A stretch of DNA of 64,000 bases from Metasolibacillus meyeri (GTDB taxonomy: Bacteria > Bacillota > Bacilli > Bacillales_A > Planococcaceae). Below are positions 34,609-43,831 of the stretch, piece after piece. The stretch is taken from NCBI RefSeq assembly GCF_003049505.1, contig NZ_PYWN01000023.1:1-64000 (forward strand). Direction: 5' to 3'. A program made the translations under genes and the position numbers. The notes beneath the pieces were generated by a model that saw nothing but the letters and a program-made list of their open reading frames with translations, was not told the origin of the DNA and searched no databases. Numbering within the stretch: position 1 is the first letter of the stretch; each line of letters starts with the position of its first letter.

Positions 34609-35149
34609 TTTTTCTCTCCTTTATTATAAAAAGAATAAAAAGCAGTGTACTGAATGTGAAAAGCTTCGTTAATGTTAACGTATGCTGTAGCGACAAAGTT
34701 AGTAGCTCTATTGTGAAAAATAGTAAAATCCATTGCCAAGTCAGCTTTTTACGCAGTGATAAAATGAGACAGGCAATCGCCCCTTGGATGGCTGCAAATA
34801 GAAAATCAAGCTGCAATACATTGAAAATGGCTTCAAACGTATACATATAGAGCAATATGGAGAGACTGACTTGCTCTTTGATCGATGGATATTTTTTAGC
34901 AGCAAATAAAATCATATAAATGCCTGCGCTGATAAGCCCAAGCCAATGCCCTTTTATGCCACCATTAAAATACAGCAACCCCCATATGCTTTCCCAGCGG
35001 AAAATATAGCTAAACTTCCAAACAATAATATAGATGAATAGAGCATTGCTAAACCAATCATCTAGTTTGATTGATAATAAAAAAGCGGTTGCTAAAATAG
35101 CAATCCAAAGAGTTGGAATGGAAACGCCAAACAATTGTAAATAGGTCAT
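34601..35149 (-). CDS. Integral membrane protein, redoxin operon
   Basis: A 182-residue protein with six or seven hydrophobic segments. I recognise no catalytic motif; the layout is reminiscent of membrane electron-transfer partners of TlpA-like redoxins, but it lacks the paired cysteines of CcdA. The ATG overlaps the AlaX stop by four bases and its end overlaps the redoxin gene, so the three form a tightly coupled operon. Confidence 0.7.
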   Translation of the reverse strand: MTYLQLFGVSIPTLWIAILATAFLLSIKLDDWFSNALFIYIIVWKFSYIFRWESIWGLLYFNGGIKGHWLGLISAGIYMILFAAKKYPSIKEQVSLSILLYMYTFEAIFNVLQLDFLFAAIQGAIACLILSLRKKLTWQWILLFFTIELLTLSLQHTLTLTKLFTFSTLLFILFIIKERKNG

Positions 35150-36324
35150 TGTTGCAATGCGTGGGCCATATGTGTTAGTAGTTCTGAAGCAGTGATTGCC
35201 TGCTCGCCACCACCTTGTACAAGCGCATCACTGCCGCCACCTTTGCCATTTATAATAGGTAAAACGGCCGCTGCTACGTGTTTCATGCTAACTGTAACGT
35301 TTTCTCCCCGTGCTGCGACAAATTGCAATTTGTCATCGTTACTCGCAGCGAGTAGGGCGATAGCTTCGGCATCTTGTTTTGTAATAAAGCGCCCAAGCTT
35401 TTGCAAATCTTGAATAGGGCGGTTTTCGAAATGTGCGCTCACGATATGCTGCTGTGCATTTGCTAATAATTCTTGTGCCTCGTATTGTAATAATGCTTCT
35501 TGTACCTCAGCTAAGTTTTTATCTGTAGCTTTTGCAGTATCCATTACTTTTTTCAAAGCTGTAGCAGCTTGCTCCTCTGGTACACTTAGTTGTCTTGCTA
35601 CGTCTGTTAACACGGTTTTACGCATAGCTAGCTCCTGTAAAACACGCTGACCACAAACAAAATGGACACGAATTTGCTTTTTCATTTTTTCCGTTGCCAT
35701 AATTTTTAGGAGGCTTACTTGTCCTGTTGATGTTGGGTGTGTACCACCACAGCCGTTATAATCATAGTCTGGAATAATAACGAGGCGAATATCTTCATCA
35801 ACGGCTACATCTTTTCGCAAATTGTACGCAGCTAGTTCGTCTTTCGTTAGCCATTTTGTTTCGATTGGACGGTTTTCTAAAATAATTTCATTGGCACGTG
35901 TCTCTGCTTGTTGTAGCTGTTCTTCCGATATGTCCTCTATGTTCAAATCAATTGACACAAAGCCTGTGCCTAAATGGAAGCTTGTCGTTGCGTAATCGAA
36001 TAATTCGACGAAGGCAGCCGTTAAAATATGCTGACCTGTATGCTGCTGCATATGATCAAAGCGGCGCTGCCAATTGAGCTTGCCTGTTACCTTACCTAGA
36101 GTTAATTCCCCATTTATATAGTGACGAATTTCCCCGTCAATTTTTTCGACATCGACTACCTCGACATCATTCAGCCATCCTGTATCGTGCGGTTGTCCAC
36201 CACCTGTTGGGTAAAAGGCTGTATTTGCTAAGACGACATAATCACGCCCGTCATTGCCAATATGTAAAAGTTGTGTTGAAAATTCTTGGATTGTTGAATC
36301 GATATAATAGAGTAAATCTTTCAT
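35146..36324 (-). CDS. Alanyl-tRNA editing protein (AlaX type, with DHHA1 domain)
   Basis: A 392-residue protein. The N-terminal half has AlaRS-like features (GGGQPHDTG at residues about 37-45) and the editing-site zinc motifs HMQQHTGQH (about 94-102) and CGGTHP (about 191-196). The C-terminal part resembles a DHHA1 domain (GGGSDALVQGGG). It removes serine or glycine from mischarged tRNA-Ala in trans. ATG 36324 follows AAGGAGATG. It is the first gene of the operon. Confidence 0.9.
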   Translation of the reverse strand: MKDLLYYIDSTIQEFSTQLLHIGNDGRDYVVLANTAFYPTGGGQPHDTGWLNDVEVVDVEKIDGEIRHYINGELTLGKVTGKLNWQRRFDHMQQHTGQHILTAAFVELFDYATTSFHLGTGFVSIDLNIEDISEEQLQQAETRANEIILENRPIETKWLTKDELAAYNLRKDVAVDEDIRLVIIPDYDYNGCGGTHPTSTGQVSLLKIMATEKMKKQIRVHFVCGQRVLQELAMRKTVLTDVARQLSVPEEQAATALKKVMDTAKATDKNLAEVQEALLQYEAQELLANAQQHIVSAHFENRPIQDLQKLGRFITKQDAEAIALLAASNDDKLQFVAARGENVTVSMKHVAAAVLPIINGKGGGSDALVQGGGEQAITASELLTHMAHALQQ

Positions 36325-36448
36325 TTGCTCATCTCCTTTATCCTCTATTTTGGCATATGACTTCCATGCTGTCATCTAGTTGACGCATAGCGATTTTGCG
36401 TTATCATTAAAGTAAGACGATATATCTTTCGCAAAGGGAGCGAGCAAT

Positions 36449-36739
36449 TTGAATATTACACAATTTTCGATTGAAGAAATTAAAGACCCGACAAATATTA
36501 TTGAAGGCAAGCGCTATGAATTTTTATTAGACGTAGCAATTGATGAGGAAGATGAATTATATTCCGAAGCGGGCATTGAAGTACGCGTATTAATTGGTCA
36601 TCATAATGAAGAAGTGCGCATTTTAAACTATTTCATTATCGACAAGGCAGAGAATGAATATTTAGATTTTGCATTAGAAGATGAAGAGGAAGAAATGATT
36701 TTGGCGTTTTGTAAGGAGCAGTTGACAGTAGAGGAATAA
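36449..36739 (+). CDS. DUF6509-type small acidic protein
   Basis: A 96-residue, strongly acidic protein (many DEEDE and EDEEEE stretches) of mixed strand and helix pattern. I believe it belongs to a conserved Bacillales family of unknown function (DUF6509 type); this is from memory of its pattern. TTG 36449 follows AGGGAG by seven bases. A terminator lies at about 36830-36874. Confidence 0.65.
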   Translation: MNITQFSIEEIKDPTNIIEGKRYEFLLDVAIDEEDELYSEAGIEVRVLIGHHNEEVRILNYFIIDKAENEYLDFALEDEEEEMILAFCKEQLTVEE

Positions 36740-36827
36740 AACGTAATAAGGTTAGCGCTTTTTAGAGTAGTGTTTGTAAAAAAAACATACATTTTTCTAA
36801 ACGGCTCATATTTCAATAAAGAATCAA

Positions 36828-36876
36828 GAGGTGTATGAAAAGTGGTGCGTCAGGCTGCTTTCATACACCTTTTATT
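36828..36876 (+). terminator. Terminator after the small acidic protein
   Basis: AGGTGTATGAAA pairs with TTTCATACACCT, followed by TTTTATT. Confidence 0.85.
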
Positions 36877-36968
36877 ATTTAAGGTTTTTGTAAGGTTATC
36901 ATCAAGCACATGTAAGATAGAAAACTTATAGTAAGTGTAACATCATGTGAAAAGGGAGTTGCTTATAG

Positions 36969-38012
36969 ATGAGTACATCTGTTACACCGAAAGAAAGGAT
37001 TCAATCGCTCGATATTATTCGAGGCTTTGCCTTGTTTGGTATTTTATTTATTAATATTGCAGGTTATCAAGTATTAATTGAAGGGGGGCCAATGCCTGAT
37101 TTTACAGGCATAAATAAAACGATTAATTCCTTAATCAATGTTTTTGTAGAAAAGAAATTTTTCTCTATGTTTTCATTCTTATTTGGGGTAGGTTTTTATA
37201 TTTTTGCATCACGTGCTGAGGCGCGTGGAGATAAGCCGAGATGGCGCTTTGTTCGACGTTTAGTCGCATTATTGTTAATTGGCATTGTGCATATTTTTAT
37301 TTTCTGGGGATCTATTTTAGTTTTTTATGCAGTGATTGGCTTTTTGTTATTACCATTTTATAAAGCAAGCTTAAAGACCATTCGTAATTGGTTAATAGGG
37401 ATCATAGCTGTACATTTAATCGCAACAGCATTACCACTTTTTGTACCTGCTACAGATTCGTTTGTCACAAGCATTTTTAGCAATGATTCAATGCTAGTAT
37501 TCATTATGTTTTTATCAGGTTTTTATGTGTCAAAGGCAGGCTGGATTCAAAATATAAAAGAAGTGAAGCACTTAAAGCTACTATTTATTGGGTTACTACC
37601 ATTTGCAGTAGGAAGCATGCTATGGATTTGGTTTGCATCTGAGGCCAATAACGGACAAGTAATGAAAATTATGACGTTAGGGACAGTACCAGTTACATAC
37701 TGCTACTTAATAATAGCATTTTGGATTTTCTCAAATCCAATAGCTGTGAAGTTATGTCAGCCTGTCGCAAAGGTTGGACGCATGGCGTTGACGAATTATA
37801 TTGCACAAAGCTTTATTGCTTTAGCTATTATGAAGGCGATGAGTATAGAAGTTGTCAATGCGAAAGATGTTATCGTTATTGCACCAATGATTTTCGTTAT
37901 TCAAATTGTCTTTAGCGTAATTTATTTCAAGTTCTTTAAGATGGGACCGATGGAAAAATTGTGGCGCTGGATGACAGGAAAACCAAAAGTGTCAGGCACA
38001 CAAACAATTTAG
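36969..38012 (+). CDS. DUF418-domain membrane protein (YeiB-like)
   Basis: A 347-residue membrane protein with about nine helices. It begins RIQSLDIIRGFALFGILFIN (residues about 10-29), the usual start of DUF418 proteins, and ends with the conserved TNYIAQSFIALAIMK region (about 275-289). The function of the family is unknown; some members lie near acyltransferase or transport genes. The last seven codons (ending SGTQTI) are contributed by a dispersed GTG-CAGGCAC repeat, so the native C-terminus was probably different. Confidence 0.85.
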   Translation: MSTSVTPKERIQSLDIIRGFALFGILFINIAGYQVLIEGGPMPDFTGINKTINSLINVFVEKKFFSMFSFLFGVGFYIFASRAEARGDKPRWRFVRRLVALLLIGIVHIFIFWGSILVFYAVIGFLLLPFYKASLKTIRNWLIGIIAVHLIATALPLFVPATDSFVTSIFSNDSMLVFIMFLSGFYVSKAGWIQNIKEVKHLKLLFIGLLPFAVGSMLWIWFASEANNGQVMKIMTLGTVPVTYCYLIIAFWIFSNPIAVKLCQPVAKVGRMALTNYIAQSFIALAIMKAMSIEVVNAKDVIVIAPMIFVIQIVFSVIYFKFFKMGPMEKLWRWMTGKPKVSGTQTI

Positions 38013-38021
38013 GCACAATTT
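37989..38021 (+). repeat. GTGCC-GGCAC dispersed element, copy 1
   Basis: Core GTGTCAGGCACACAAACAAT followed by a T- and A-rich tail with ACAATTT. It overlaps the last codons of the DUF418 gene. Copies 2 and 3 lie at 48509 and 54764, all at gene 3' ends. Confidence 0.75.
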
Positions 38022-38062
38022 CGTCGCAATTCAGGTAATATGAAGTAAAAGGAGTGATTGCG

Positions 38063-39373
38063 ATGAAGTATGTCATTATTGGCGGAGATGCCGCTGGGAT
38101 GAGTGCAGCAATGGAAATTTTACGCAATGTAGATAATGCAGAAATTACGACACTTGAACGTGGTGAAATTTATTCATATGGGCAATGCGGGCTACCATAT
38201 GTAATCGACGGGCGTATTTCTTCCCCAGATCATTTAATTGCACGCTCTGCACTAGAGTTTCGCAAGCGTGGTATTGATGCGCGTATCCACCATGAAGTGC
38301 AGAAGGTTGATTTTGAGGCACAGGTTGTGAAGGGACGTTATCGAGCTGAGCCTTTTACAGTATCATATGATAAATTGCTGATCGCAACAGGTGCTAGCCC
38401 AACGATGCCTGATTGGGAAGGGGCACATTTAGCAAATATCCATACAGTGAAAACCATTCCCCAGATGAATGAATTGCTGGAAAGCTTACAAGATACGCGT
38501 CATGTCACAGTATTAGGGGCGGGCTATATTGCGCTCGAAGTAGTAGAAGCATTGAAGTCACGCAATTTGCAAGTGCGCTTAATTCATCGCGGTAAACAGC
38601 TTATGTCACTTATTGATGAGCAATTGGCTGAGCATGTGCTAGCTGAGGCACAAAAGCATGGTGTAGAGGTACTGTTGAATGAACAGGTGACAGGGTTTTC
38701 GGGAGCAACACGAGTAGAAGCTGTTATAACAGAGCAAGGTAGCTATCCAACAGACCTTGTCATTGTCGCAACAGGTATCAAGCCAAATACAGCATTTGCA
38801 GATAAGTTAGAGCAATGGGGAAATGGGGCAATTATTGTCGATGAGCATATGCAAACTTCCATTCCGAATGTTTATGCAGCAGGGGATTGTGTGGCACATT
38901 TTAATTATGTAAAGGGCGAATATGATTATGTTGCGCTTGGAACAACAGCAAATAAGCAAGGGCGTATTGCAGGGCTTAACATGGCTGGTAAAACGGCACA
39001 TTTTAAAGGTGTGGCAGGTACAGCCATTTTAAAATTTTTCGATTTAGCAATTGGGATGACGGGCATTACATCAAATGATGCGGACAAGCTTGGGCTAGCC
39101 TATGATGTTTATACACATAAGGCAAATCATATTGCAGGTTATTATCCAGATGTACAACCTATTTATTTACGTATGGTTGTGGAAAAGAATACACAAAAGC
39201 TATTAGGGTTGCAGGCAGTTGGTGCAGGTGTTGATAAGCGTATCGATGTTTTTGCAACAGCATTAGCAGCAGAGATGACATTGCCTGAGTTATTGGATAT
39301 TGATTTGTCTTATTCGCCACCTTTTAACGGCGTATGGGACCCATTGCTTCAAATTGCGAAGCGTTATAGTTAG
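38063..39373 (+). CDS. CoA-disulfide reductase family flavoprotein
   Basis: A 436-residue FAD/NAD(P)H-dependent oxidoreductase. It starts with the FAD-binding GGDAAGMSAA and has the single active cysteine Cys42 in YGQCGLPY, as in CoA-disulfide reductase. The NADPH-binding fold (VLGAGYIALE) is near residue 152, and the AAGDC FAD motif near 277. It reduces CoA disulfide or CoA persulfide and so could cooperate with the sulfur cluster. No C-terminal rhodanese is fused. ATG 38063 follows AAGGAGTG. Its last 54 bases recur at 40849-40902. Confidence 0.9.
   Translation: MKYVIIGGDAAGMSAAMEILRNVDNAEITTLERGEIYSYGQCGLPYVIDGRISSPDHLIARSALEFRKRGIDARIHHEVQKVDFEAQVVKGRYRAEPFTVSYDKLLIATGASPTMPDWEGAHLANIHTVKTIPQMNELLESLQDTRHVTVLGAGYIALEVVEALKSRNLQVRLIHRGKQLMSLIDEQLAEHVLAEAQKHGVEVLLNEQVTGFSGATRVEAVITEQGSYPTDLVIVATGIKPNTAFADKLEQWGNGAIIVDEHMQTSIPNVYAAGDCVAHFNYVKGEYDYVALGTTANKQGRIAGLNMAGKTAHFKGVAGTAILKFFDLAIGMTGITSNDADKLGLAYDVYTHKANHIAGYYPDVQPIYLRMVVEKNTQKLLGLQAVGAGVDKRIDVFATALAAEMTLPELLDIDLSYSPPFNGVWDPLLQIAKRYS
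39320..39373 (+). repeat. 54-bp duplicated gene end, left copy
   Basis: The final 54 bases of the CoA-disulfide reductase gene are repeated at 40849-40902 with two mismatches, framing 1,475 bases between the copies. Confidence 0.9.
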
Positions 39374-39421
39374 CATTTTATTTTATGTGTGTTTTAGTTA
39401 AAAGAGCTGTTTCTCATGAGG

Positions 39422-39556
39422 GAGGAGACTGGAACAAAAGTATTTTAACCAATCGAAAGCCGAACTATTAAGAAGTGTTCCTTAATAGTTCGGCTTTGTG
39501 GTTTACAAAACATTCTTCGGCTTTTCAAAGCTGCTATTTAGTTATGTTTCAGCCTC
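39422..39556. repeat. Hairpin element with imperfect inverted ends
   Basis: GAGACTGGAACAAAAG (39425-39440) matches the complement of 39541-39556 at 12 of 16 positions. Inside it, AAAGCCGAACTATTAAG (39456-39472) pairs with 39481-39497. The long hairpin could act as a terminator for the upstream gene. Similar GAG-CTGG-ACAAA hairpins are common in Bacillales genomes, to my knowledge. Confidence 0.55.
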
Positions 39557-39567
39557 AAATGCGGATT

Positions 39568-39813
39568 TTATCGAAAAAGTTTATAAATTAAATAAATAAT
39601 TGCAAACGTGAAACTAGATATGAAAGTAACTTTTAATATCTTAACAATATATTCTAGAGAGCTTATTTTTGTAGTGAGAAGTGTACCATCACTTAAATGT
39701 TCTTGGTGATTGAGGGATACAAAAAGAACTCCTAAACCAATTCCTATTATCATACCAATTACAAGTACATAGAGAAAATTTTTAATGAATTTTTCCTCAG
39801 TAGATGAAGTCAT
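39568..39813 (-). CDS. Small two-helix membrane protein in the inserted segment
   Basis: An 81-residue protein with two hydrophobic helices (residues about 11-31 and 58-78) and a polar loop. AAAGGAG precedes the ATG. It lies 88 bases behind the secreted-protein gene on the same strand, within the 1.5-kb segment bounded by the 54-bp duplication. No family is recognised. A protective or partner role for the secreted protein is possible but only inferred from position. Confidence 0.6.
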   Translation of the reverse strand: MTSSTEEKFIKNFLYVLVIGMIIGIGLGVLFVSLNHQEHLSDGTLLTTKISSLEYIVKILKVTFISSFTFAIIYLIYKLFR

Positions 39814-39901
39814 ACTTATCAGCTCCTTTATTTAAAAAGTAACAATGAAGCAAAGACCTTTTGTTCCTAAAGGCCTTTACTTGTAGTATTAGCCCATATT
39901 C

Positions 39902-40660
39902 CTATTTGTAAATTTGGGACCAGTTTATATATTTTGTAGTTGCATCAGTTGGTTCTCTATAAGAACCTGATTGATAGACTGTATGACCAGAGATTTTGTT
40001 TATTTTGGTTACTTCCCAATCTCCATAGTCAACATATTTTGTGTGATAATAAATTTTCGTAATGTAGCCTTTAGGTGGTCCATCTAAAGTTCTACTTTTA
40101 GCATATGTGTAACTTACACTTGTATTCATTGCTGCTCCTAGTTTAGCTCCTGCTCCAGAGTCGTACTCACCACTTAGAGAAAAGCTGTTAGTGTAAGTTC
40201 TTGACTCACTTAAAACTACAGTTTCTCCATAAGCTACAGATTCAACTTGTATTGCGGGCATAGGCGTATTATAAATTGTATCTTTTTTCTTTGTAAGTTG
40301 GTAATCATGTAACAATGAATAGGGAGCTAATTCGTTTATTCCAACAGAATTACTAAAGTCTTGATTTAATACATAAGGAGTCAAGTTGTTACCATCTTCA
40401 TCACCAATCTCGTGAATAGTAATATCTCCATTGCCATTTGACTCATTTAATATATCTTTAATAATATTATCCGTAATTTTGTTGTAAACTTCGGAATTAT
40501 CAAAATTTAAATTTATTACTTGATCATTATATTCTACAACAGTTTCATTAAAATCTCTTTTTAAAATAGAAATACTCTCGCTTTCGGCACTTGTAAATGG
40601 AACATTAGATAATAAAAGAGAACCACATAATAGTGACGTTACTCCTAGCTTTTTCAACAT
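39902..40660 (-). CDS. Secreted protein of unknown function in the inserted segment
   Basis: A 252-residue protein with a clear signal peptide (MLKKLGVTSLLCGSLLLSNV, cleavage likely after TSA-E near residue 25). The central part is rich in Ser and Thr with alternating residues (SESRTYTNSFSLSGEY, about 150-165), a pattern seen in beta-hairpin-forming proteins. It has no cysteine in the mature part and no catalytic motif I recognise. GAGGTG precedes the ATG. The gene is more AT-rich than its neighbours. I would not assign a toxin family without a structural comparison. Confidence 0.68.
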   Translation of the reverse strand: MLKKLGVTSLLCGSLLLSNVPFTSAESESISILKRDFNETVVEYNDQVINLNFDNSEVYNKITDNIIKDILNESNGNGDITIHEIGDEDGNNLTPYVLNQDFSNSVGINELAPYSLLHDYQLTKKKDTIYNTPMPAIQVESVAYGETVVLSESRTYTNSFSLSGEYDSGAGAKLGAAMNTSVSYTYAKSRTLDGPPKGYITKIYYHTKYVDYGDWEVTKINKISGHTVYQSGSYREPTDATTKYINWSQIYK

Positions 40661-40848
40661 TATTTAACACCTCTATAAGTTTATTTATATCACATAATAT
40701 ACATTTCTATAAAATATAAAAAATATCTAGATATAGCAATAATTCACTCGAGTTAAACCGAGTCTAACACTGCAACTTCCGACATTGCAACTGACAAATT
40801 TACGTCGGTATCCGACATATTCATGTCGGTATAACATGCATAATAGAG

Positions 40849-40902
40849 CCTTTTAACGGCGTATGGGACTCATTGGTTCAAATTGCGAAGCGTTATAGTT
40901 AG
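40849..40902 (+). repeat. 54-bp duplicated gene end, right copy
   Basis: Matches the last 54 bases of the CoA-disulfide reductase gene (39320-39373) at 52 of 54 positions, including the stop codon, but with no gene attached. Confidence 0.9.
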
Positions 40903-41073
40903 TGTGTCAGTTTAAAAGCTTATTTTAGGAAGCTAGGAGAGGTTTTTCTTTCCTAGTTTCTTTTTTGTTAATTTATGAACAAAAAATCTTCCTTTTATGT
41001 TGTTTGAATTAACATGTAAGCTTATTTTATGATAAAAAATAACGTTTTTAAGAAAAAAAATAACACTTTAGGA

Positions 41074-41102
41074 TTGACTTTCGAATATTCAGATAATATT
41101 AT
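41074..41102 (+). promoter_or_regulatory. Promoter of the sugar-uptake and salvage operon
   Basis: TTGACT (41074-41079) and TATTAT (41097-41102) are spaced by seventeen bases, 66 bases upstream of the binding-protein start. Confidence 0.75.
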
Positions 41103-41167
41103 TGCTATAAGCTTAAACCTTGCAAAAGGAATTTATCATACTAATTGGGAGATTAAGGGGGATTCGA

Positions 41168-42244
41168 ATGAAAAGGCTTACAATATTTCTGATGCTTATG
41201 TTGGCGGTGGTAGCATTAACTGCGTGTGGTAGTGATAAAACGGAAGAAAATACAGTGATTGAAGGGGTGCCAGAAGGGGTACAAGGGGTGAAAATTGCTG
41301 TGTTACGGAATTTAGCTTCTGATGATCATACAAAGCAATTTTTAGATGGAGCTCGTAAAGAGGGCGAATCTTTGGGCTTTAAAGTTGATACGCATATCGT
41401 GGAAAACAATGATGCAAAATTCCAAGAGCTAGTGGCACAAATTACAATGCAAGACTATGACGGCATTATTATTTCACATGGTAAAGAGGATTACTCCTAC
41501 GACATGATTCAGCCGGCTGTAGAAAAAGGAATAAAAGTAACGTTATTTGACACGGTTGCGTTAAAGGATGGTAAAGGCCATGAAGGAGTAACCGCAACAT
41601 TCCAAGATGATTATGAGCTAGCTCGATTGTCGTTACAAGAAATTGCTGATCTTAAAAAGGAGCCTGTAAAAGTTATTAAATTATGGTTTGGTGGTCTGTC
41701 ACCTTTAGATCGTCGCCAAGAAATTTATAAGGAATTTGAAGATAATAATGAAATTGTGACACTGGAAACAATTGGACCAACAAATTTCCAGGATGTACAG
41801 GGAGATATTGCAGCAAAAGTAAACGCAATTTTAGCAAAATACCCACCAGGAGCAGTTGATGCTATTTGGGGTTCTTGGGATGAGTTAGCTAAAGGAGCAT
41901 ACAAATCCTTGGTAGATAATAAACGTAGTGATATTAAATTAATTTCAATTGATGTATCGAATCAAGATATTAATTTGATGAAAGAAGAAGGCAGTCAATG
42001 GCTATCAACAGCCGCAGTAGACCCTGCATTAATCGGCAAAATGAATATGCGTATTATGGCGAAAAAGTTAGCGGGTGAAGAAACGCCTACAGAATATAAT
42101 TTAGCTGCCAATCTTATTAAGCAAAGTGAATTAAAAGATGAGACGACAATGTTTAATTTGGCAGACATTATTGATGGATGGGGCGAGTCCTCTGATTTTG
42201 ATGAAAGCTGGATGAAAACATTACGTGAGCATTACGCTAAGTAA
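41168..42244 (+). CDS. Ribose-type sugar-binding lipoprotein of an ABC importer
   Basis: A 358-residue solute-binding lipoprotein: signal MKRLTIFLMLMLAVVALTAC with cysteine at residue 20, then a periplasmic-binding-protein type I fold (GVKIAVLRNLASDDHTKQFL; DYDGIIISHG; DAIWGSWDELAKGA; LISIDVS). It captures a pentose-like sugar for the ATPase and permease that follow. Downstream kinase, isomerase and aldolase point to a 5-deoxypentose or methylthioribose as ligand. ATG 41168 follows AAGGGGG. It is the first gene of the operon. Confidence 0.85.
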   Translation: MKRLTIFLMLMLAVVALTACGSDKTEENTVIEGVPEGVQGVKIAVLRNLASDDHTKQFLDGARKEGESLGFKVDTHIVENNDAKFQELVAQITMQDYDGIIISHGKEDYSYDMIQPAVEKGIKVTLFDTVALKDGKGHEGVTATFQDDYELARLSLQEIADLKKEPVKVIKLWFGGLSPLDRRQEIYKEFEDNNEIVTLETIGPTNFQDVQGDIAAKVNAILAKYPPGAVDAIWGSWDELAKGAYKSLVDNKRSDIKLISIDVSNQDINLMKEEGSQWLSTAAVDPALIGKMNMRIMAKKLAGEETPTEYNLAANLIKQSELKDETTMFNLADIIDGWGESSDFDESWMKTLREHYAK

Positions 42245-42307
42245 GTCGGCATAAGGGGGTGTCGCTAAATGACACCCCCCTTCTTTGAACAAGAAAGGAG
42301 GGCATTC

Positions 42308-43831
42308 ATGAGCAAGCAAACGATTATAGAAATGAAAGGGATATCTATCGAGTTTCCTGGAGTAAAGGCGTTAAACAATGTTGATTTCACTTTACAATCA
42401 GGGACGATTCATGCGGTGATAGGGGCGAATGGGGCAGGTAAATCCACATTAATGAAAATATTATCTGGCGCTTATCCACATTACACAGGTGAAATTTACA
42501 TCGATAATCAGTATGTAACGATTGAAGATACAAAAAAATCGAAGGAATTGGGCATAGATATTGTTTATCAAGAAGTAGATACGGCATTAATTCCGTATTT
42601 AACAGTAGCGGAAAATATTATGCTTGACCATCTGGTTTTTAGTAAAAAATCCATTATCAAATGGCAATCGATTAAATCACATGCTAAAGAAGTGTTGAAG
42701 CGAATGGGTATTAACATGGATGTTGATAAAAAGGTGCAGGATATTTCGTTAGCAGAGAAGCAAATGATACTGATTGCAAGAGCGCTCATACATGAAAGAA
42801 AGTTTTTAATATTGGATGAACCAACTGCGCCATTAAGTCAGACTGAAACGGATAAATTATTTTCCATTGTGCGTGATCTAGTGAAAAATCACGAGTTAGG
42901 TGTTGTGTTTATTTCACATCGTATTCCGGAACTTTTTAGTATTTGTGAAAAAATCACAATTATGAAAGATGGAGAAATCGTTAATGAGAGTCGGATTGAG
43001 GATATCACGCCAGCGAAGGTTATTGAATCCATGCTTGGAAAGACTTTCTATTTAGTCCATCATAAGCAATTAAAAAATAAAGGCGATGTCATATTGAAGG
43101 TAACGAATTTAGTGGATGATTCAGGTTTAGTCAATGATGTCACATTTACTGTTGATAAACATGAAATCGTTGGAGTTGCAGGGCTTGTTGGTGCAGGGAA
43201 AACAGAGCTTTGCAAGGCAATTTTCGGAATGTCACACTTAAAATCGGGAACGATTGAGTTATTTGGGGAACAGGTTAAAAATAAGTCCCCATACTACGCA
43301 GTGAAAAATAAGTTTGGGCTTATTCCAGAGGAAAGGAGAAAGGAAGGCATCTTTGTAGAGGAGCCTATTTATAAAAATTTATCGATGGCGAACTTAGAAT
43401 TTTTCGCAGGCTTTGCTAAATTTATTCAACGCAAAAAGGAACGGAATGCTGCGCAAGAAATGATTAAAAAAATCGGTGCTAAAACACCGAATGAATATCA
43501 AAAAGTAGCTAATTTATCTGGAGGGAATCAACAGAAAATTGCGATTGGTAAATGGTTGATGACAGATGCTGAAATCCTGATGTTCGATGAGCCTACAAAA
43601 GGGGTTGATGTTGGGGCGAAAGGAGATATTTTCAAACTCATTGATGAGCTTGCAACGGCAGGTAAAGGGATTATTTATGCTACAAGTGAGTTGAATGAGG
43701 CGTTATTAATAACAGACCGCATCTATGTGATGTATGATGGCAAAATTGTGAAAGAGCTTATGACGAGCGAAACATCCGAGGATGAGATTATGTATTATGC
43801 TACCGGGGGTGATAGTTATGCAAGGGGTTAA
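42308..43831 (+). CDS. Sugar ABC transporter ATP-binding protein (RbsA-like)
   Basis: A 507-residue protein with two ABC domains in tandem. The first has Walker A GANGAGKST and an atypical signature (DISLAEKQM); the second has GLVGAGKTE and the signature LSGGNQQK, followed by the Walker B ILMFDEPTKGVD. This fused layout is typical of RbsA/MglA-type carbohydrate importers, which work with one lipoprotein and one or two permeases. AAGGAGGG precedes ATG 42308. Its 3' end overlaps the permease gene by fourteen bases. Confidence 0.92.
   Translation: MSKQTIIEMKGISIEFPGVKALNNVDFTLQSGTIHAVIGANGAGKSTLMKILSGAYPHYTGEIYIDNQYVTIEDTKKSKELGIDIVYQEVDTALIPYLTVAENIMLDHLVFSKKSIIKWQSIKSHAKEVLKRMGINMDVDKKVQDISLAEKQMILIARALIHERKFLILDEPTAPLSQTETDKLFSIVRDLVKNHELGVVFISHRIPELFSICEKITIMKDGEIVNESRIEDITPAKVIESMLGKTFYLVHHKQLKNKGDVILKVTNLVDDSGLVNDVTFTVDKHEIVGVAGLVGAGKTELCKAIFGMSHLKSGTIELFGEQVKNKSPYYAVKNKFGLIPEERRKEGIFVEEPIYKNLSMANLEFFAGFAKFIQRKKERNAAQEMIKKIGAKTPNEYQKVANLSGGNQQKIAIGKWLMTDAEILMFDEPTKGVDVGAKGDIFKLIDELATAGKGIIYATSELNEALLITDRIYVMYDGKIVKELMTSETSEDEIMYYATGGDSYARG

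Larger units (their letters stand above)
40661..41167. other. Interval with inverted repeats, gene-end duplication and promoter
   Basis: No gene is supported. ACTCG-CGAGT (40746-40763) and CCGACAT-ATTC-ATGTCGG (40812-40829) are inverted repeats just before the right copy of the 54-bp duplication. A terminator-like hairpin (CTAGGAGAG region, about 40930-40965) follows, and then the promoter of the sugar-uptake operon at 41074-41102. Confidence 0.6.

Noticed and set aside
39902-40660. Assignment of the secreted protein to the ETX/MTX2 toxin family
   Set aside because: Only the Ser/Thr alternation is suggestive; no family motif can be confirmed by eye.
41029-41232. Frame of 67 codons before the sugar-binding lipoprotein
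   Set aside because: It contains the operon promoter and runs into the lipoprotein gene in another frame, without a ribosome site.
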